Assembly: GCF_014646695.1 (NCBI RefSeq)
Contig: NZ_BMNT01000014.1
Span: 1-64,000, forward strand
Length of the DNA stretch: 64,000 nucleotides
Direction of reading: 5' to 3'
Source: Sphaerisporangium melleum
GTDB taxonomy: Bacteria; Actinomycetota; Actinomycetes; Streptosporangiales; Streptosporangiaceae
This document shows positions 9,147-17,181 of this stretch, in pieces. The translations under genes and the position numbers were made by a program. The notes beneath the pieces are model-generated. The model was not told the origin of the DNA and made no database searches. It worked only from the letters and a program-made list of their open reading frames with translations. Numbering within the stretch: the first letter of the stretch is position 1; each line of letters starts with the position of its first letter.

Positions 9147-10085
9147 TCACTCCTTGACGCTTCCGGCGGCCAGGCCCGACTGCCAGTACCGCTGCAGCAG
9201 CAGGAACGCGGCGATCAGCGGGATGATGGTGAGCAGCGAGCCGGTGATCACGAGGTTGAACACGGCCTCGCCGCCCGCGGTGCCGGCCTGCTGGTTCCAG
9301 GCGTTGAGGCCGATGGTCAGTGGGTACCAGTCGGGGTCCTTCAGCATGATCAGTGGCAGGAAGTAGTTGTTCCAGGTGGCGACCACGTTGAACAGCAGGA
9401 CCGTGACCGTGCCGGGCGCCAGCAGCGGCAGGCTGATCCGGAAGAACGTCCGGAACTCGCCCGAGCCGTCCACCCGCGCCGACTCGAGGATCTCCTTCGG
9501 CACCGCGTCGGTGGCGAACGTCCACATCAGGTACAGGCCGAAGGGGGAGACCAGTGACGGGATGATGATCGCCCAGGGGGTGTTGGTGAGCCCGAGATTG
9601 GCGAACATCAGGAAGGTCGGCACGGCCAGTGCGGTGCCGGGCACCGCCACCGCCCCGATCACGACGGCGAAGACGCCCTTCTTTCCGGGGAAGTCGAACT
9701 TCGCGAGCCCGTAGCCGGCGAGCGTCGCCAGCAGGGTCGCGCCGCCGGCTCCGATGGTCACGTACAGCAGCGTGTTCAGCAGCCAGCGGGTGAAGATCCC
9801 GCCGTTGTAGGTGAACGTCGTGCCGATGTTGTCCAGCAGGGCGAAGTCGCCGGCGAACCACAGACCGAAGGAGTTCAGCAGCCCTTCCTGGGTCTTGGTG
9901 GCGTTGATCACCAGCCAGGCCAGGGGAAGCAGCGTGTACACCAGCATGATGGCCGTGAGGGCGGTCAGGGTCACGCTGCGGCCCTCGCGGGCCGCCCGGC
10001 CGCGCCTGATCACGAGCGGGCCGCGGGAGGCGGGACCGCGCCCGCGCCGGTGGGCTCGATCGGCGATGGGTGTGCTCGTCGCCAT
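9147..10085 (-). CDS. Carbohydrate ABC transporter permease (MalG type)
   Basis: A 312-residue inner-membrane permease with six predicted membrane segments. The ATPase-contact EAA loop is read as EILESARVDGSGEFRTFF followed by RISLPLLAPG. Its start lies 3 bases after the stop of the other permease, showing translational coupling. The basic N-terminal 35 residues form a cytoplasmic tail before the first membrane helix (LTALTAIMLVYTLLPLAWL). It is the second gene of the operon and forms the heterodimeric channel with the MalF-type subunit. Confidence 0.93.
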   Translation of the reverse strand: MATSTPIADRAHRRGRGPASRGPLVIRRGRAAREGRSVTLTALTAIMLVYTLLPLAWLVINATKTQEGLLNSFGLWFAGDFALLDNIGTTFTYNGGIFTRWLLNTLLYVTIGAGGATLLATLAGYGLAKFDFPGKKGVFAVVIGAVAVPGTALAVPTFLMFANLGLTNTPWAIIIPSLVSPFGLYLMWTFATDAVPKEILESARVDGSGEFRTFFRISLPLLAPGTVTVLLFNVVATWNNYFLPLIMLKDPDWYPLTIGLNAWNQQAGTAGGEAVFNLVITGSLLTIIPLIAAFLLLQRYWQSGLAAGSVKE

Positions 10086-10088
10086 GGC

Positions 10089-10994
10089 TCAGACCGCCTT
10101 CCGCGTGCCACGAAGCTGGACCAGGTAGGCGATGACCATCGTGATGACGCCCATGACGATGGCGACGGTCGCGGAGTAGTCGAAGCGCTGTCCCGCGAAG
10201 GACAGCGAGTAGGCGTAGAGGTTCGGCGTGAAGTAGGTGGTGATGGAGTTGGGCGCCAGCGCCTTGAGGATGCTCGGCTCGTTGAACAGCTGGAAGCTGC
10301 CGATGATCGAGAAGATCGTCGCGATCGACAGCGCTCCGCGCAGTGCGGGAAGCTTGATCGCCCAGATGATCCGCAACTGGCCGGCTCCGTCGAGGGCGGC
10401 CGCCTCGTACAGCGATGGGCTCACCACCCGGAGCGCCGAGTAGAGGATCAGCATGTTGTAACCCACGTACTCCCAGGTCACGATGTTGCCGATGGAGGCG
10501 AGGATCAGGCCGGGCGACAGCGGGTCGGGCAGCGAGACGCCGAGTGCCTGGTTGATGTTCCCGATCAGGCCGAACCTCGTGCCGTACATGAAGCCCCACA
10601 TCAGCGTGGCGACGACCGCCGGCACCGCGTAGGGCAGGAACACCGCGATCCGGAAGAACGCCGACCCGTACAGCCGGCCGCTGTCGATCGCGAGCGCGAT
10701 GAGCAGCGCGAGGAACAGCATGATCGGCACCTGCACGACCAGGAAGACCGCCACCCGTGTGAACGCCGACCAGAACTGCGGGTCGCGAAGGACGTCGAGG
10801 TAGTTGCCGGCCCCGACGAAGACCGTCCCGCCGATCAGCCGGGTGCGGAACAGGCTCAGGTAGATCGAGTAGGCGATGGGTGCCAGGAAGACCAGCGCGA
10901 ACACCGCCATGAACGGCCCGACGAACCGCCAGCCGATCCATGATCGGTCTTGGGTGCGCCAGGCGCCCCGAACGTTGGAATGACCCGAGACCAC
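10089..10994 (-). CDS. Carbohydrate ABC transporter permease (MalF type)
   Basis: A 301-residue permease and first gene of the operon. The N-terminal membrane segment (FVGPFMAVFALVFLAPIAYS) is followed by the periplasmic loop and the transmembrane domain. The EAA loop appears as EAAALDGAGQLRIIWAIKLP. It starts at GTG, with AGGAG nine bases upstream. No ATPase gene accompanies the permeases; actinomycetes commonly supply a shared MsiK-type ATPase from elsewhere in the genome, and that is the likely partner here by inference. Expression is probably controlled by the divergent LacI-family gene through the palindrome at 11036-11051. Confidence 0.93.
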   Translation of the reverse strand: MVSGHSNVRGAWRTQDRSWIGWRFVGPFMAVFALVFLAPIAYSIYLSLFRTRLIGGTVFVGAGNYLDVLRDPQFWSAFTRVAVFLVVQVPIMLFLALLIALAIDSGRLYGSAFFRIAVFLPYAVPAVVATLMWGFMYGTRFGLIGNINQALGVSLPDPLSPGLILASIGNIVTWEYVGYNMLILYSALRVVSPSLYEAAALDGAGQLRIIWAIKLPALRGALSIATIFSIIGSFQLFNEPSILKALAPNSITTYFTPNLYAYSLSFAGQRFDYSATVAIVMGVITMVIAYLVQLRGTRKAV

Positions 10995-11035
10995 CGGCTC
11001 CGCTCCTTTCCGTGGCGTGTCACCGACCCACGGTG

Positions 11036-11051
11036 ATGTTCACGTGAACAT
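11036..11051. promoter_or_regulatory. LacI-family operator, perfect palindrome (site 1)
   Basis: ATGTTCACGTGAACAT is a perfect 16-bp palindrome with the central CG step typical of LacI-family operators. It sits 42 bases before the permease start. A candidate minus-strand -10 (TAATAT, complement of 11064-11069) lies just upstream, so the site would cover the transcription start of the transport operon. A related copy is at 11111-11126. Binding is inferred from symmetry and location. Confidence 0.75.
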
Positions 11052-11110
11052 CGCGACCTCTGGATATTACCCGGGCGTTGCGCACGGTGGTCTTCCGGGT
11101 CGCCTGGGTA

Positions 11111-11126
11111 ATGTTTACGTTAACTT
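11111..11126. promoter_or_regulatory. LacI-family operator, near-palindrome (site 2)
   Basis: ATGTTTACGTTAACTT shares the GTTnACGTnAAC core with site 1; the two sites start 75 bp apart. It overlaps a plausible lacI-side promoter (TTTACG, 11114-11119; 16-base spacer; TATGGT, 11136-11141), suggesting autorepression. The separation is compatible with looping between sites, but that is speculation. Confidence 0.65.
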
Positions 11127-11248
11127 ATGCTGCGGTATGGTGGCACCGGTCCAATGCGAGGTCAAGAGCCGTCCTCGCACCGGTGACGAGCCGGACCTGA
11201 GCGGGATCTCCCCGGTCACCCGGGCAGGCAGACAGGAGCGACACAGCG

Positions 11249-12340
11249 ATGGATCTGGACGGCCCGTCCGGGCGGCCCGCCGCCCCGGCCGGCGGCGCGC
11301 AACGCGGTGGCTCGGGCATCCCGGGCGGTCGCCGCAAGCAGCGGGTCTCCATGGCCGACGTGGCCCGGCTGGCCGGCGTCTCCTCCCAGACGGTCTCCCG
11401 GGTCGCCAACGGGCATCCCGGCGTCGTCGGCGCGACCCGCGAGCAGGTGCTCGCGGCGATGCGGGAGCTCGGCTACCGGCCCAACAGCGCCGCCCGGGCG
11501 CTGCGGTACGGGCAGTTCAACACGATCGGGGTGATCCTCTTCAACCTGGCCTCCACCGGCAACAGCCGCACCGTGGAGGCCATCGCCACGCACGCCGCCG
11601 CGGAGGGATACGCGATCACCCTCATCCCGATCGACGTCCCCACGCAGGACAACGTGCTGGGCGCGTTCACCCGCATGGGGGAGCTGGCCGTCGACGCGGT
11701 CATCGTCATCATCGAGATCCACCTCCTGGACGCCGGGACGGTGACGTTGCCGCCGGGAGTCCATGTCGTCGTCGTGGACTCCGACGCCGGCGACCGCTAC
11801 AGCGTCGTGGACACCGATCAGGCCGAGGGGGCGCGCCTGGCCGTCCGTCACCTGCTCGACCTCGGTCACCGGACCGTCTGGCACATCACCGGTCCCGAGA
11901 CGTCCTTCGCCAGCCAGCGCCGGGCCGAGGCCTGGCGCCAGGTCCTGAAGGAGGCCGGACGACCGGTCCCACCGCCCCTGCACGGCGACTGGTCCGCCGA
12001 GTCCGGCTATGCCGCCGGGCTGGCCCTCGCCGCGGATCCCGCCTGCACCGCGGTGTTCGCCTCCAACGACCAGATGGCCCTCGGCCTGCTGCGCGCACTC
12101 CACGAGGGGGGCCGGGCGGTGCCCGGCGACGTCAGCGTGGTCGGCTTCGACGACATTCCCGACGCCGCGTGCTTCGTCCCCCCGCTGACCACCGTTCACC
12201 AGGACTTCGCCGAGGTCGGCCGGCGCTGCGTCCAGGGTGTGCTGCGGCAGATCCGCGACGGCGGCGACTGGCGTCCCGGCACCGAGCTCGTCCCCACTCG
12301 TCTGGTGGTTCGGGAGAGCACGGCGCCCCCGAGGGGCTGA
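11249..12340 (+). CDS. LacI-family transcriptional regulator
   Basis: A 363-residue repressor. A variable, Gly/Pro-rich N-terminal arm of about 30 residues precedes the helix-turn-helix (SMADVARLAGVSSQTVSRVA, residues 34-53), the hinge helix region (PNSAARALRYGQ) and a periplasmic-binding-protein-like effector domain (SVVGFDDIPDAACFVPPLTT near the end). It starts at ATG after AGGAG. It is divergent from the GH42/ABC operon and separated from it by 254 bases holding two matching palindromes. The likely inducer is a galactoside or its breakdown product, inferred from the target genes only. Confidence 0.93.
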   Translation: MDLDGPSGRPAAPAGGAQRGGSGIPGGRRKQRVSMADVARLAGVSSQTVSRVANGHPGVVGATREQVLAAMRELGYRPNSAARALRYGQFNTIGVILFNLASTGNSRTVEAIATHAAAEGYAITLIPIDVPTQDNVLGAFTRMGELAVDAVIVIIEIHLLDAGTVTLPPGVHVVVVDSDAGDRYSVVDTDQAEGARLAVRHLLDLGHRTVWHITGPETSFASQRRAEAWRQVLKEAGRPVPPPLHGDWSAESGYAAGLALAADPACTAVFASNDQMALGLLRALHEGGRAVPGDVSVVGFDDIPDAACFVPPLTTVHQDFAEVGRRCVQGVLRQIRDGGDWRPGTELVPTRLVVRESTAPPRG

Positions 12341-12353
12341 AGCCTCTCGGGGG
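12326..12353 (+). terminator. Terminator overlapping the lacI-family stop codon
   Basis: CCCCCGAGGGGC pairs with GCCTCTCGGGGG (one G-T pair) around a short loop that includes the TGA stop. The stem is strong but there is no clear T-tract after it, so termination efficiency is uncertain. Confidence 0.55.
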
Positions 12354-12477
12354 AGGGCCGTCCACGCGCCCTCGTGCGGACGTCCGGCCGGACGGCCGCC
12401 GCGGGGAGCCGGCGACCCCGAGCCGGTCGCAGGCGTGCCGGAACGGCGACGAGCGCCTCGTCGGGCGCGCGCCCGGT

Positions 12478-13752
12478 TCAGCCGGCGTCGAAGGTGCGCA
12501 GGACGAGTCCGGTGCGCGGTTTGGGGCCGAACGAGGTGGACTTGCGCGGCACGCGCTCTCCGCCGGCCGCGATGGCCAGCACGTCTGCCACCTTGAGCGG
12601 CGGGACGATCACCGCGGTGCCCGACTCGCGGCGGGCGGTCTCGGCGGCGAGGAACGGGTCGTGGTGGACGATGCGCACGGTCCGCTCGTCGTCCGGTATC
12701 CCCCAGACCTTCGGCAGCAGGAATTCGGCGAGGATCGAGGTGACCAGCGACCGCCAGGTCGCCGACCGCTCCGGGGGCATCGCGTGCCGCAGCTGCACGG
12801 GGTCGGGATCGGTGAGCAGGTGGGCGGGGCCGTCACCCGCCAGCACGAACGCCGGCCCGTGGGCCGCGTCGAGCGCGTCGAGCGCCTCTTCCAGGCGTGC
12901 GTGCTCGTGCACCTGCCACGCCCCTTTGGCCCGCGCCACGGCCTCCTCCAGGGACAGGCCGGGGATGACGCGATGGATCGCCTTGAGTTCCGGCGGGTAG
13001 GCCGTCGAGTCGACGAGCAGGGCCAGGCCGAAGTCCCAGGGGCCGGGGCCCCGTCCCGCGGCGTGGTATTCGCGCCGCAACTGCAGGTAGGTGGCGTAGC
13101 GGTGGTGGCCGTCGGCGATGAGCGCGCGGCGGGAGATGAGCCCGTCCTGCACGGCGCGCAGCTCCGCTGGGTCGGTCAGGGCCCACAGCCGGTGGCCGAC
13201 CCCGTCGCCGGTGCGGATGTCCACCAGCGGCTCCCGCGTGGCGGCCACCTCTTCGATCAGCCGGGCGGGAGCACCGCCGTCGCCCTCGTACAGCAGGAAG
13301 ATCGGTTCCAGGTTGCTCTCGGTGGTCCTCATGAGCGCGAGACGGTCGGCCACCGTCGCGGGCATGACGTTCTCGTGCGGGAGCACGACGCCCTCCTCCG
13401 GCTCCGACAGGCCGAGGTCGCCGATCAGGCCGCGCAGCAGCGGGCCCGGCCCGCTCTGCTCGTACACATAGAGGGCCGGGTGGTCGTCCACGACGAGGAC
13501 GCCTGAGCCGAGCCATCCTTGGAGGATCTCGCGGGCCTCACCGTAACGGTGCTGGTCGCCCCCGGGAAGGATCAGGCGCACCACGTTGTTGGGGTGAGCG
13601 TCCAGCAGTTCGCGGACGTCCTGCGCCGAGACGAGGTCGTACGGTGGAGAGGTGACCGCGGCCAGATCATCCACTGCGAAGCGCACACCCCGGAACGGGC
13701 GTAGTACCAGTCCGCCTGGTGACGGCAGTTCAGAGATGGCCATACCGGGCAT
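12478..13752 (-). CDS. DUF1015 family protein
   Basis: A 424-residue member of the DUF1015 family, recognised from the N-terminal PFRGVRFAVDDLAAVTSPPYD signature, the following NVVRLILP, the ADGHHRYATYLQLRREY block and the RAVQDGLISRRALIADGHH region. DUF1015 proteins are widespread and soluble, with no established reaction. The HHR motif suggests an active or metal site but this is inference. Start at ATG 13752, or at a second ATG three codons in; no strong Shine-Dalgarno is seen for either. It is divergent from the small TPR gene with about 100 bases between them. Confidence 0.88.
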   Translation of the reverse strand: MPGMAISELPSPGGLVLRPFRGVRFAVDDLAAVTSPPYDLVSAQDVRELLDAHPNNVVRLILPGGDQHRYGEAREILQGWLGSGVLVVDDHPALYVYEQSGPGPLLRGLIGDLGLSEPEEGVVLPHENVMPATVADRLALMRTTESNLEPIFLLYEGDGGAPARLIEEVAATREPLVDIRTGDGVGHRLWALTDPAELRAVQDGLISRRALIADGHHRYATYLQLRREYHAAGRGPGPWDFGLALLVDSTAYPPELKAIHRVIPGLSLEEAVARAKGAWQVHEHARLEEALDALDAAHGPAFVLAGDGPAHLLTDPDPVQLRHAMPPERSATWRSLVTSILAEFLLPKVWGIPDDERTVRIVHHDPFLAAETARRESGTAVIVPPLKVADVLAIAAGGERVPRKSTSFGPKPRTGLVLRTFDAG

Positions 13753-13856
13753 GGTGCCATAAAGGCCTGAGTCGTCAGAGACAGCCCCGACCCCGTAGCG
13801 CTGCCCGGCTCGTCAGGAAGCCGGGATGACTTGCCCTCTGAAGGAGGCCTCACACG

Positions 13857-14285
13857 ATGGTGCAGGGACGAAGCGGGCCGGAGCAGTTCGACCACCAGCG
13901 GAACGCCCCCGAGGGTGACGTCTATGAGTGGTTCCAGCGCGGGGTCAAGCTGCTGAAGGACGGCAGCCCCGCGGCCGCGGCGGCCATATTGGCCCGGGCG
14001 GCCGACGCCGAGCCCGAGTCGCGCAGCATCCGGGAGGCCCTGGCCAGGGCCCAGTTCAACTCGCGCAGATACCAGGACGCCGCCGACAGCTTCCGCCGCA
14101 TCGTCTCCGCCAACCCCACCGAGGACTACGCCTACTTCGGCCTGGGCATGGCCCTGTGGCGGACCGGTGACATGGAGGCCGCCCACCAGCACCTCGCCAT
14201 GGCCGTCGCCATGCGCCCGGACCTGCGCGACTACGTCTCCGCGCTCAAGCAGGTCAGAGCGACTCTGCGGGCAAGGCAGGCGTAA
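13857..14285 (+). CDS. Small tetratricopeptide-repeat protein
   Basis: A 142-residue all-helical protein with about three TPR units: VYEWFQRGVKLLKDGSPAAA, then IREALARAQFNSRRYQDAAD, then YAYFGLGMALWRTGDMEAAH. Such units are protein-docking modules with no enzymatic activity. A strong GAAGGAGG Shine-Dalgarno lies eleven bases before the ATG. It is followed 94 bases later by the HAD phosphatase gene on the same strand. A similar TPR gene near HAD and tlyA recurs in actinomycetes as far as I recall; its partner is unknown. Confidence 0.85.
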   Translation: MVQGRSGPEQFDHQRNAPEGDVYEWFQRGVKLLKDGSPAAAAAILARAADAEPESRSIREALARAQFNSRRYQDAADSFRRIVSANPTEDYAYFGLGMALWRTGDMEAAHQHLAMAVAMRPDLRDYVSALKQVRATLRARQA

Positions 14286-14379
14286 CGGCGCCTGCGGGCG
14301 GGGCGGTGCGGGCGTTCCGTCCGCGCCCCGGCAGGCGGGCGGGTCATCGGCCGGGCACGGGATCGGAAATAGTGGGGCC

Positions 14380-15375
14380 ATGGAGTCCACGCTGATCGAC
14401 CTCTACGACACCTTGCTGCTCGATCTCGACGGAGTCGTCTACCTCGGCCGCCGGGCGGTGCCCGGCGCCCCGGAGGCGCTCACCCGCGCGCGCGACCTCG
14501 GCGCGCGGCTCGCCTACGTGACCAACAACGCCTCGCGCACCCCCGCCGCGATCGCCGAGCACCTGGTGTCCATCGGAGTACCCGCCACGCCCGGCGACGT
14601 CGTGACCTCCGCCCAGGCCGCGGCCCGCATGATCGCCGAACGGGTGCCCCCGGGTTCGGCGGTGCTCGTGGTCGGAGGCATGGGCCTGCGCTCGGCTCTG
14701 CGCGCCCAGGGCCTGCGCCCGGTCACCACGGCGGCGGAGTCTCCCGTGGCCGTGGTCCAGGGCATCTCGCCCGACCTGTCCTACGCCCTGCTCGGCGAGG
14801 GAGCGCTGGCCGTGCGGCGCGGCGCCTGGTTCGTCGCGGCCAACGGCGACACCACGATGCCGACCGACCGCGGAGAGTTGCCCGGCAACGGGTCGATGAC
14901 CCGGGTGATCGCGACGGCCACCGGTGTCGAGCCGGTCTCGGCGGGCAAGCCCGAGCCGCCGCTGCACCGGGAGTCGATCCTGCGGACCGGCGCGCGCGAC
15001 CCGCTCATCGTGGGCGACCGGCTCGACACCGACGTGGAGGCCGCCACCAGGGCGGGCGTGGACAGCCTGCTGGTGCTGAGCGGGGTCACCGGTCCGCTCG
15101 GCCTGCTCACCGCGCCGCCCGCGCACCGGCCGACGCACATCGCCGCGGATGTCTCGGCCGTCCACGAACCGCCCGCGCCGGTCGTCTCGGACGGCGAGGA
15201 GTGGAGCCGTAACGGCTGGGTGGCACGCTGGGAGAACGGCGGGCTGCACCTCAAAGGCGGGGGCGACCCCCTGGACGGGCTGCGCGTCGCCTGCGCCGCG
15301 TCCTGGGCGCGGGCGGGCGAGGGACGCACGGACCCCGGCGCGCTCACCCAGGCCATGGCCGCGATCGACCTCTGA
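14380..15375 (+). CDS. HAD-superfamily phosphatase, subclass IIA (NagD/PGP-like)
   Basis: A 331-residue HAD-IIA hydrolase. Motif I is LLDLDGVVYLG (nucleophile and acid/base Asp near residues 16 and 18), motif II VTNNASRTP, motif III the Lys in SAGKPEPPLH, and motif IV IVGDRLDTDVEAA. The C2A cap lies between motifs II and III. Family members dephosphorylate small phosphometabolites such as 2-phosphoglycolate or sugar phosphates; which one cannot be told. The ATG at 14380 fits the domain start. The last 70 residues after motif IV form an actinobacterial-style extension with a WARAGEGRTDPGAL-like segment. Convergent with the SCP2 gene, with a shared hairpin between. Confidence 0.9.
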   Translation: MESTLIDLYDTLLLDLDGVVYLGRRAVPGAPEALTRARDLGARLAYVTNNASRTPAAIAEHLVSIGVPATPGDVVTSAQAAARMIAERVPPGSAVLVVGGMGLRSALRAQGLRPVTTAAESPVAVVQGISPDLSYALLGEGALAVRRGAWFVAANGDTTMPTDRGELPGNGSMTRVIATATGVEPVSAGKPEPPLHRESILRTGARDPLIVGDRLDTDVEAATRAGVDSLLVLSGVTGPLGLLTAPPAHRPTHIAADVSAVHEPPAPVVSDGEEWSRNGWVARWENGGLHLKGGGDPLDGLRVACAASWARAGEGRTDPGALTQAMAAIDL

Positions 15376-15446
15376 GTGCACGCCCCGCGCCGCGGGACGC
15401 CTCTGAGAGGCCAGGGCGCCATGCACCCACTGTCCATCCACTGTGC

Positions 15447-15466
15447 GCCCGCCGCCCGCGGCGGGC
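15447..15466. terminator. Hairpin between convergent HAD and SCP2-like genes
   Basis: GCCCGCCGC and GCGGCGGGC form a self-complementary hairpin in the 93-base gap between the two convergent stop codons. It could act as a bidirectional terminator; neither side has a good T-tract. Confidence 0.4.
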
Positions 15467-15468
15467 GG

Positions 15469-15816
15469 TCAGAGGAGCTTGCGCAGGCGCAGGAGGTCTC
15501 CCAGGCTGGCGTCGATCTTGACGCGGCCGCCGAGGACGGCGCGCCCCATGTCCAGCTCGCCGTTGACCATGGACAGCAGGTCATCGCCGGAGATGCGGAT
15601 GCGCACCTCGGCGGGCCGCCCGTCGGCGGGGGGCACCTCGGTGAACGGCTCCAGCCCGTCCTGGCGCATGCGCCCGTAGAACGTCACGTCCAGATCGGTG
15701 ATCCGGCAGCTGATGCTCCTGTCCACCACATGCTTGGTACGGGTCGCTGGATCAAGCTCGGCGAACTGCTCGGCGAGCTTGTCCAGCGCCGCCCTGCACT
15801 CGTCGACGGTCGCCAT
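15469..15816 (-). CDS. SCP2 sterol-binding-domain protein
   Basis: A 115-residue stand-alone SCP2-like domain. Features are the helix with CRAALDKLAEQFAEL, the strand SISCRITDLDVTFYGRM, and the C-terminal block with ISGDDLLSMVNGELD, MGRAVLGGRVKIDASLGDLL and RLRKLL. SCP2 domains bind hydrophobic ligands such as lipids or acyl-CoA; in bacteria this solitary form has no established substrate. It starts at ATG after GAAGGGG. It interrupts an otherwise rightward run of genes and has its own upstream region of about 295 bases shared with the tlyA-side transcript. Confidence 0.88.
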   Translation of the reverse strand: MATVDECRAALDKLAEQFAELDPATRTKHVVDRSISCRITDLDVTFYGRMRQDGLEPFTEVPPADGRPAEVRIRISGDDLLSMVNGELDMGRAVLGGRVKIDASLGDLLRLRKLL

Positions 15817-16111
15817 GCGTGGTACCCCTTCTCATCCTTTAAAGCCCTCCGACTTACGGACGGTAGCGTTTCACTTGAGTACTACGCGAAATCCGGCGCG
15901 CGGGCGCGGCCAGGGAAGGGAAGAGCATCGCACCGGTGACCGCTTCCGATACGGTCGGGTCGGCGGCGATCACAACAGGCGGCGACGCCGGCGCGCGACC
16001 GTTCCATCGTGTTCCTGATCGGCGCCGCGACCAAGGTGCCGCGGCCGGCGGGCGCACCGCGAGCGGCGGCGCCCGGATGGCCGGGTACGGAGAACGGGTG
16101 GAGACGACGCG

Positions 16112-16306
16112 ATGACGGAGACCGGCGAGGCCAGGGTGGCCGCCGCCCTGGCCGGGCTGGGCGGCCTGGGGGAGCTGCCCGTACGGGAGCACGTCCCGGT
16201 GTTCGAGGACGTCCTGGGCGGGCTGGAGGCGGCCCTGGCCTCCATGGACGACCCCTCCCCGGCCCAGAGCCCGGGGGACGCCGGCGGCGCGGAGGGCACC
16301 CGATGA
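16112..16306 (+). CDS. Small conserved-position hypothetical protein upstream of tlyA
   Basis: A 64-residue acidic, Ala/Gly/Leu-rich protein with a helical middle (LPVREHVPVFEDVLGGLEAA). No domain is recognised. Short proteins containing the phrase HVPVFEDVHRGLQ-like occur just before tlyA in other actinomycetes to my knowledge, which supports it as a real gene rather than a chance frame. GGAG lies nine bases before the ATG. It ends 20 bases before the tlyA start and is probably cotranscribed with tlyA, nadK and recN. Confidence 0.65.
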   Translation: MTETGEARVAAALAGLGGLGELPVREHVPVFEDVLGGLEAALASMDDPSPAQSPGDAGGAEGTR

Positions 16307-16325
16307 CGGCCCGGCCGCCCGGGGG

Positions 16326-17153
16326 GTGGGCGCGTTGAGCCGCCGCGTGCGCCTGGACAGCGAGCTGGTGCGCCGCGGCCTGGCCCGTTCCAGGGAGCAG
16401 GCGGCCGAGCTGATCACCGATGGCCGGGTGAGCGTCGGCGGGCGCACCGCCGCCAAGCCGGCGACCCAGGTGGACACCGCCTCGGCGATCGTCGTGGCCG
16501 ACGCGCCGGACGGGCCCGACTACGTCTCGCGGGGGGCGCACAAGCTCCTCGGCGCGCTGGAGGCGTTCGGGCCGCTCGGCCTGGCCGTCGAAGGACGCCG
16601 CTGCCTGGACGCCGGCGCCTCGACCGGCGGCTTCACCGACGTCCTGCTGCGCCACGGCGCCGCGCACGTCCTCGCCGTCGACGTCGGGTACGGGCAGATC
16701 GCCTGGCAACTGCGCACCGACGAGCGGGTCACCGTCATGGAACGGGTCAACGTCCGCGACCTGACCCCCGCGATGGTGGGCGAGCCGCCCACGCTGGTCG
16801 TCGGCGACCTGTCGTTCATCTCGCTGCGCCTGGTGCTGCCCGCCCTCACCGCCTGCGCGGCGCAGGAGGCCGACTTCGTGATGCTGGTGAAGCCGCAGTT
16901 CGAGGTGGGCAAAGAGCGGGTAGGAGCCGGTGGCGTCGTACGGGACCCGGCCCTGCGCGCCGCATCCGTCCGTGATGTCGCACGGGCGGCGGGCGAGCTG
17001 TCCCTGACCGTGCGCGGCGTGACCGCGAGCCCGCTGCCGGGCCCCTCGGGCAACGTCGAGTACCTGCTGTGGCTCGGGAAGGGGCCGGGGGCCGCCCCGG
17101 TCGCCGACCTCGACGCCGAGATCGAGCGGGCGATCACCGAAGGTCCCCAATGA
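16326..17153 (+). CDS. tlyA: TlyA-family 2'-O-methyltransferase (16S/23S rRNA)
   Basis: A protein of about 275 residues combining an N-terminal S4 RNA-binding domain (RLDSELVRRGLARSREQAAE, DGRVSVGG) with a FtsJ-like Rossmann methyltransferase domain: SAM motif CLDAGASTGGFTDVLL, then AVDVGYGQIAW and VGDLSFISLRLVLP. The KPQFEVGK block supplies the catalytic Lys region. Mycobacterial TlyA methylates ribosomal cytidines in 16S and 23S rRNA and governs capreomycin sensitivity; the same activity is expected but not shown. Start is GTG 16326 or TTG 16335; the GGGGGG tract suits the TTG better. It is followed 28 bases later by nadK. Confidence 0.93.
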   Translation: MGALSRRVRLDSELVRRGLARSREQAAELITDGRVSVGGRTAAKPATQVDTASAIVVADAPDGPDYVSRGAHKLLGALEAFGPLGLAVEGRRCLDAGASTGGFTDVLLRHGAAHVLAVDVGYGQIAWQLRTDERVTVMERVNVRDLTPAMVGEPPTLVVGDLSFISLRLVLPALTACAAQEADFVMLVKPQFEVGKERVGAGGVVRDPALRAASVRDVARAAGELSLTVRGVTASPLPGPSGNVEYLLWLGKGPGAAPVADLDAEIERAITEGPQ

Positions 17154-17181
17154 CGTGTGACCGGCCGCCGGAGGAGCGGAG

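Noticed and set aside
5458-9366. 1302-codon plus-strand open frame
   Set aside because: Antisense shadow of the GH42 and binding-protein genes, Val/Gly/Arg-rich with no family motif.
7750-10941. 1063-codon minus-strand frame suggesting a permease-binding-protein fusion
   Set aside because: Only the last 447 codons are protein-like and begin with a lipoprotein signal; the upstream part is out of frame with both permeases.
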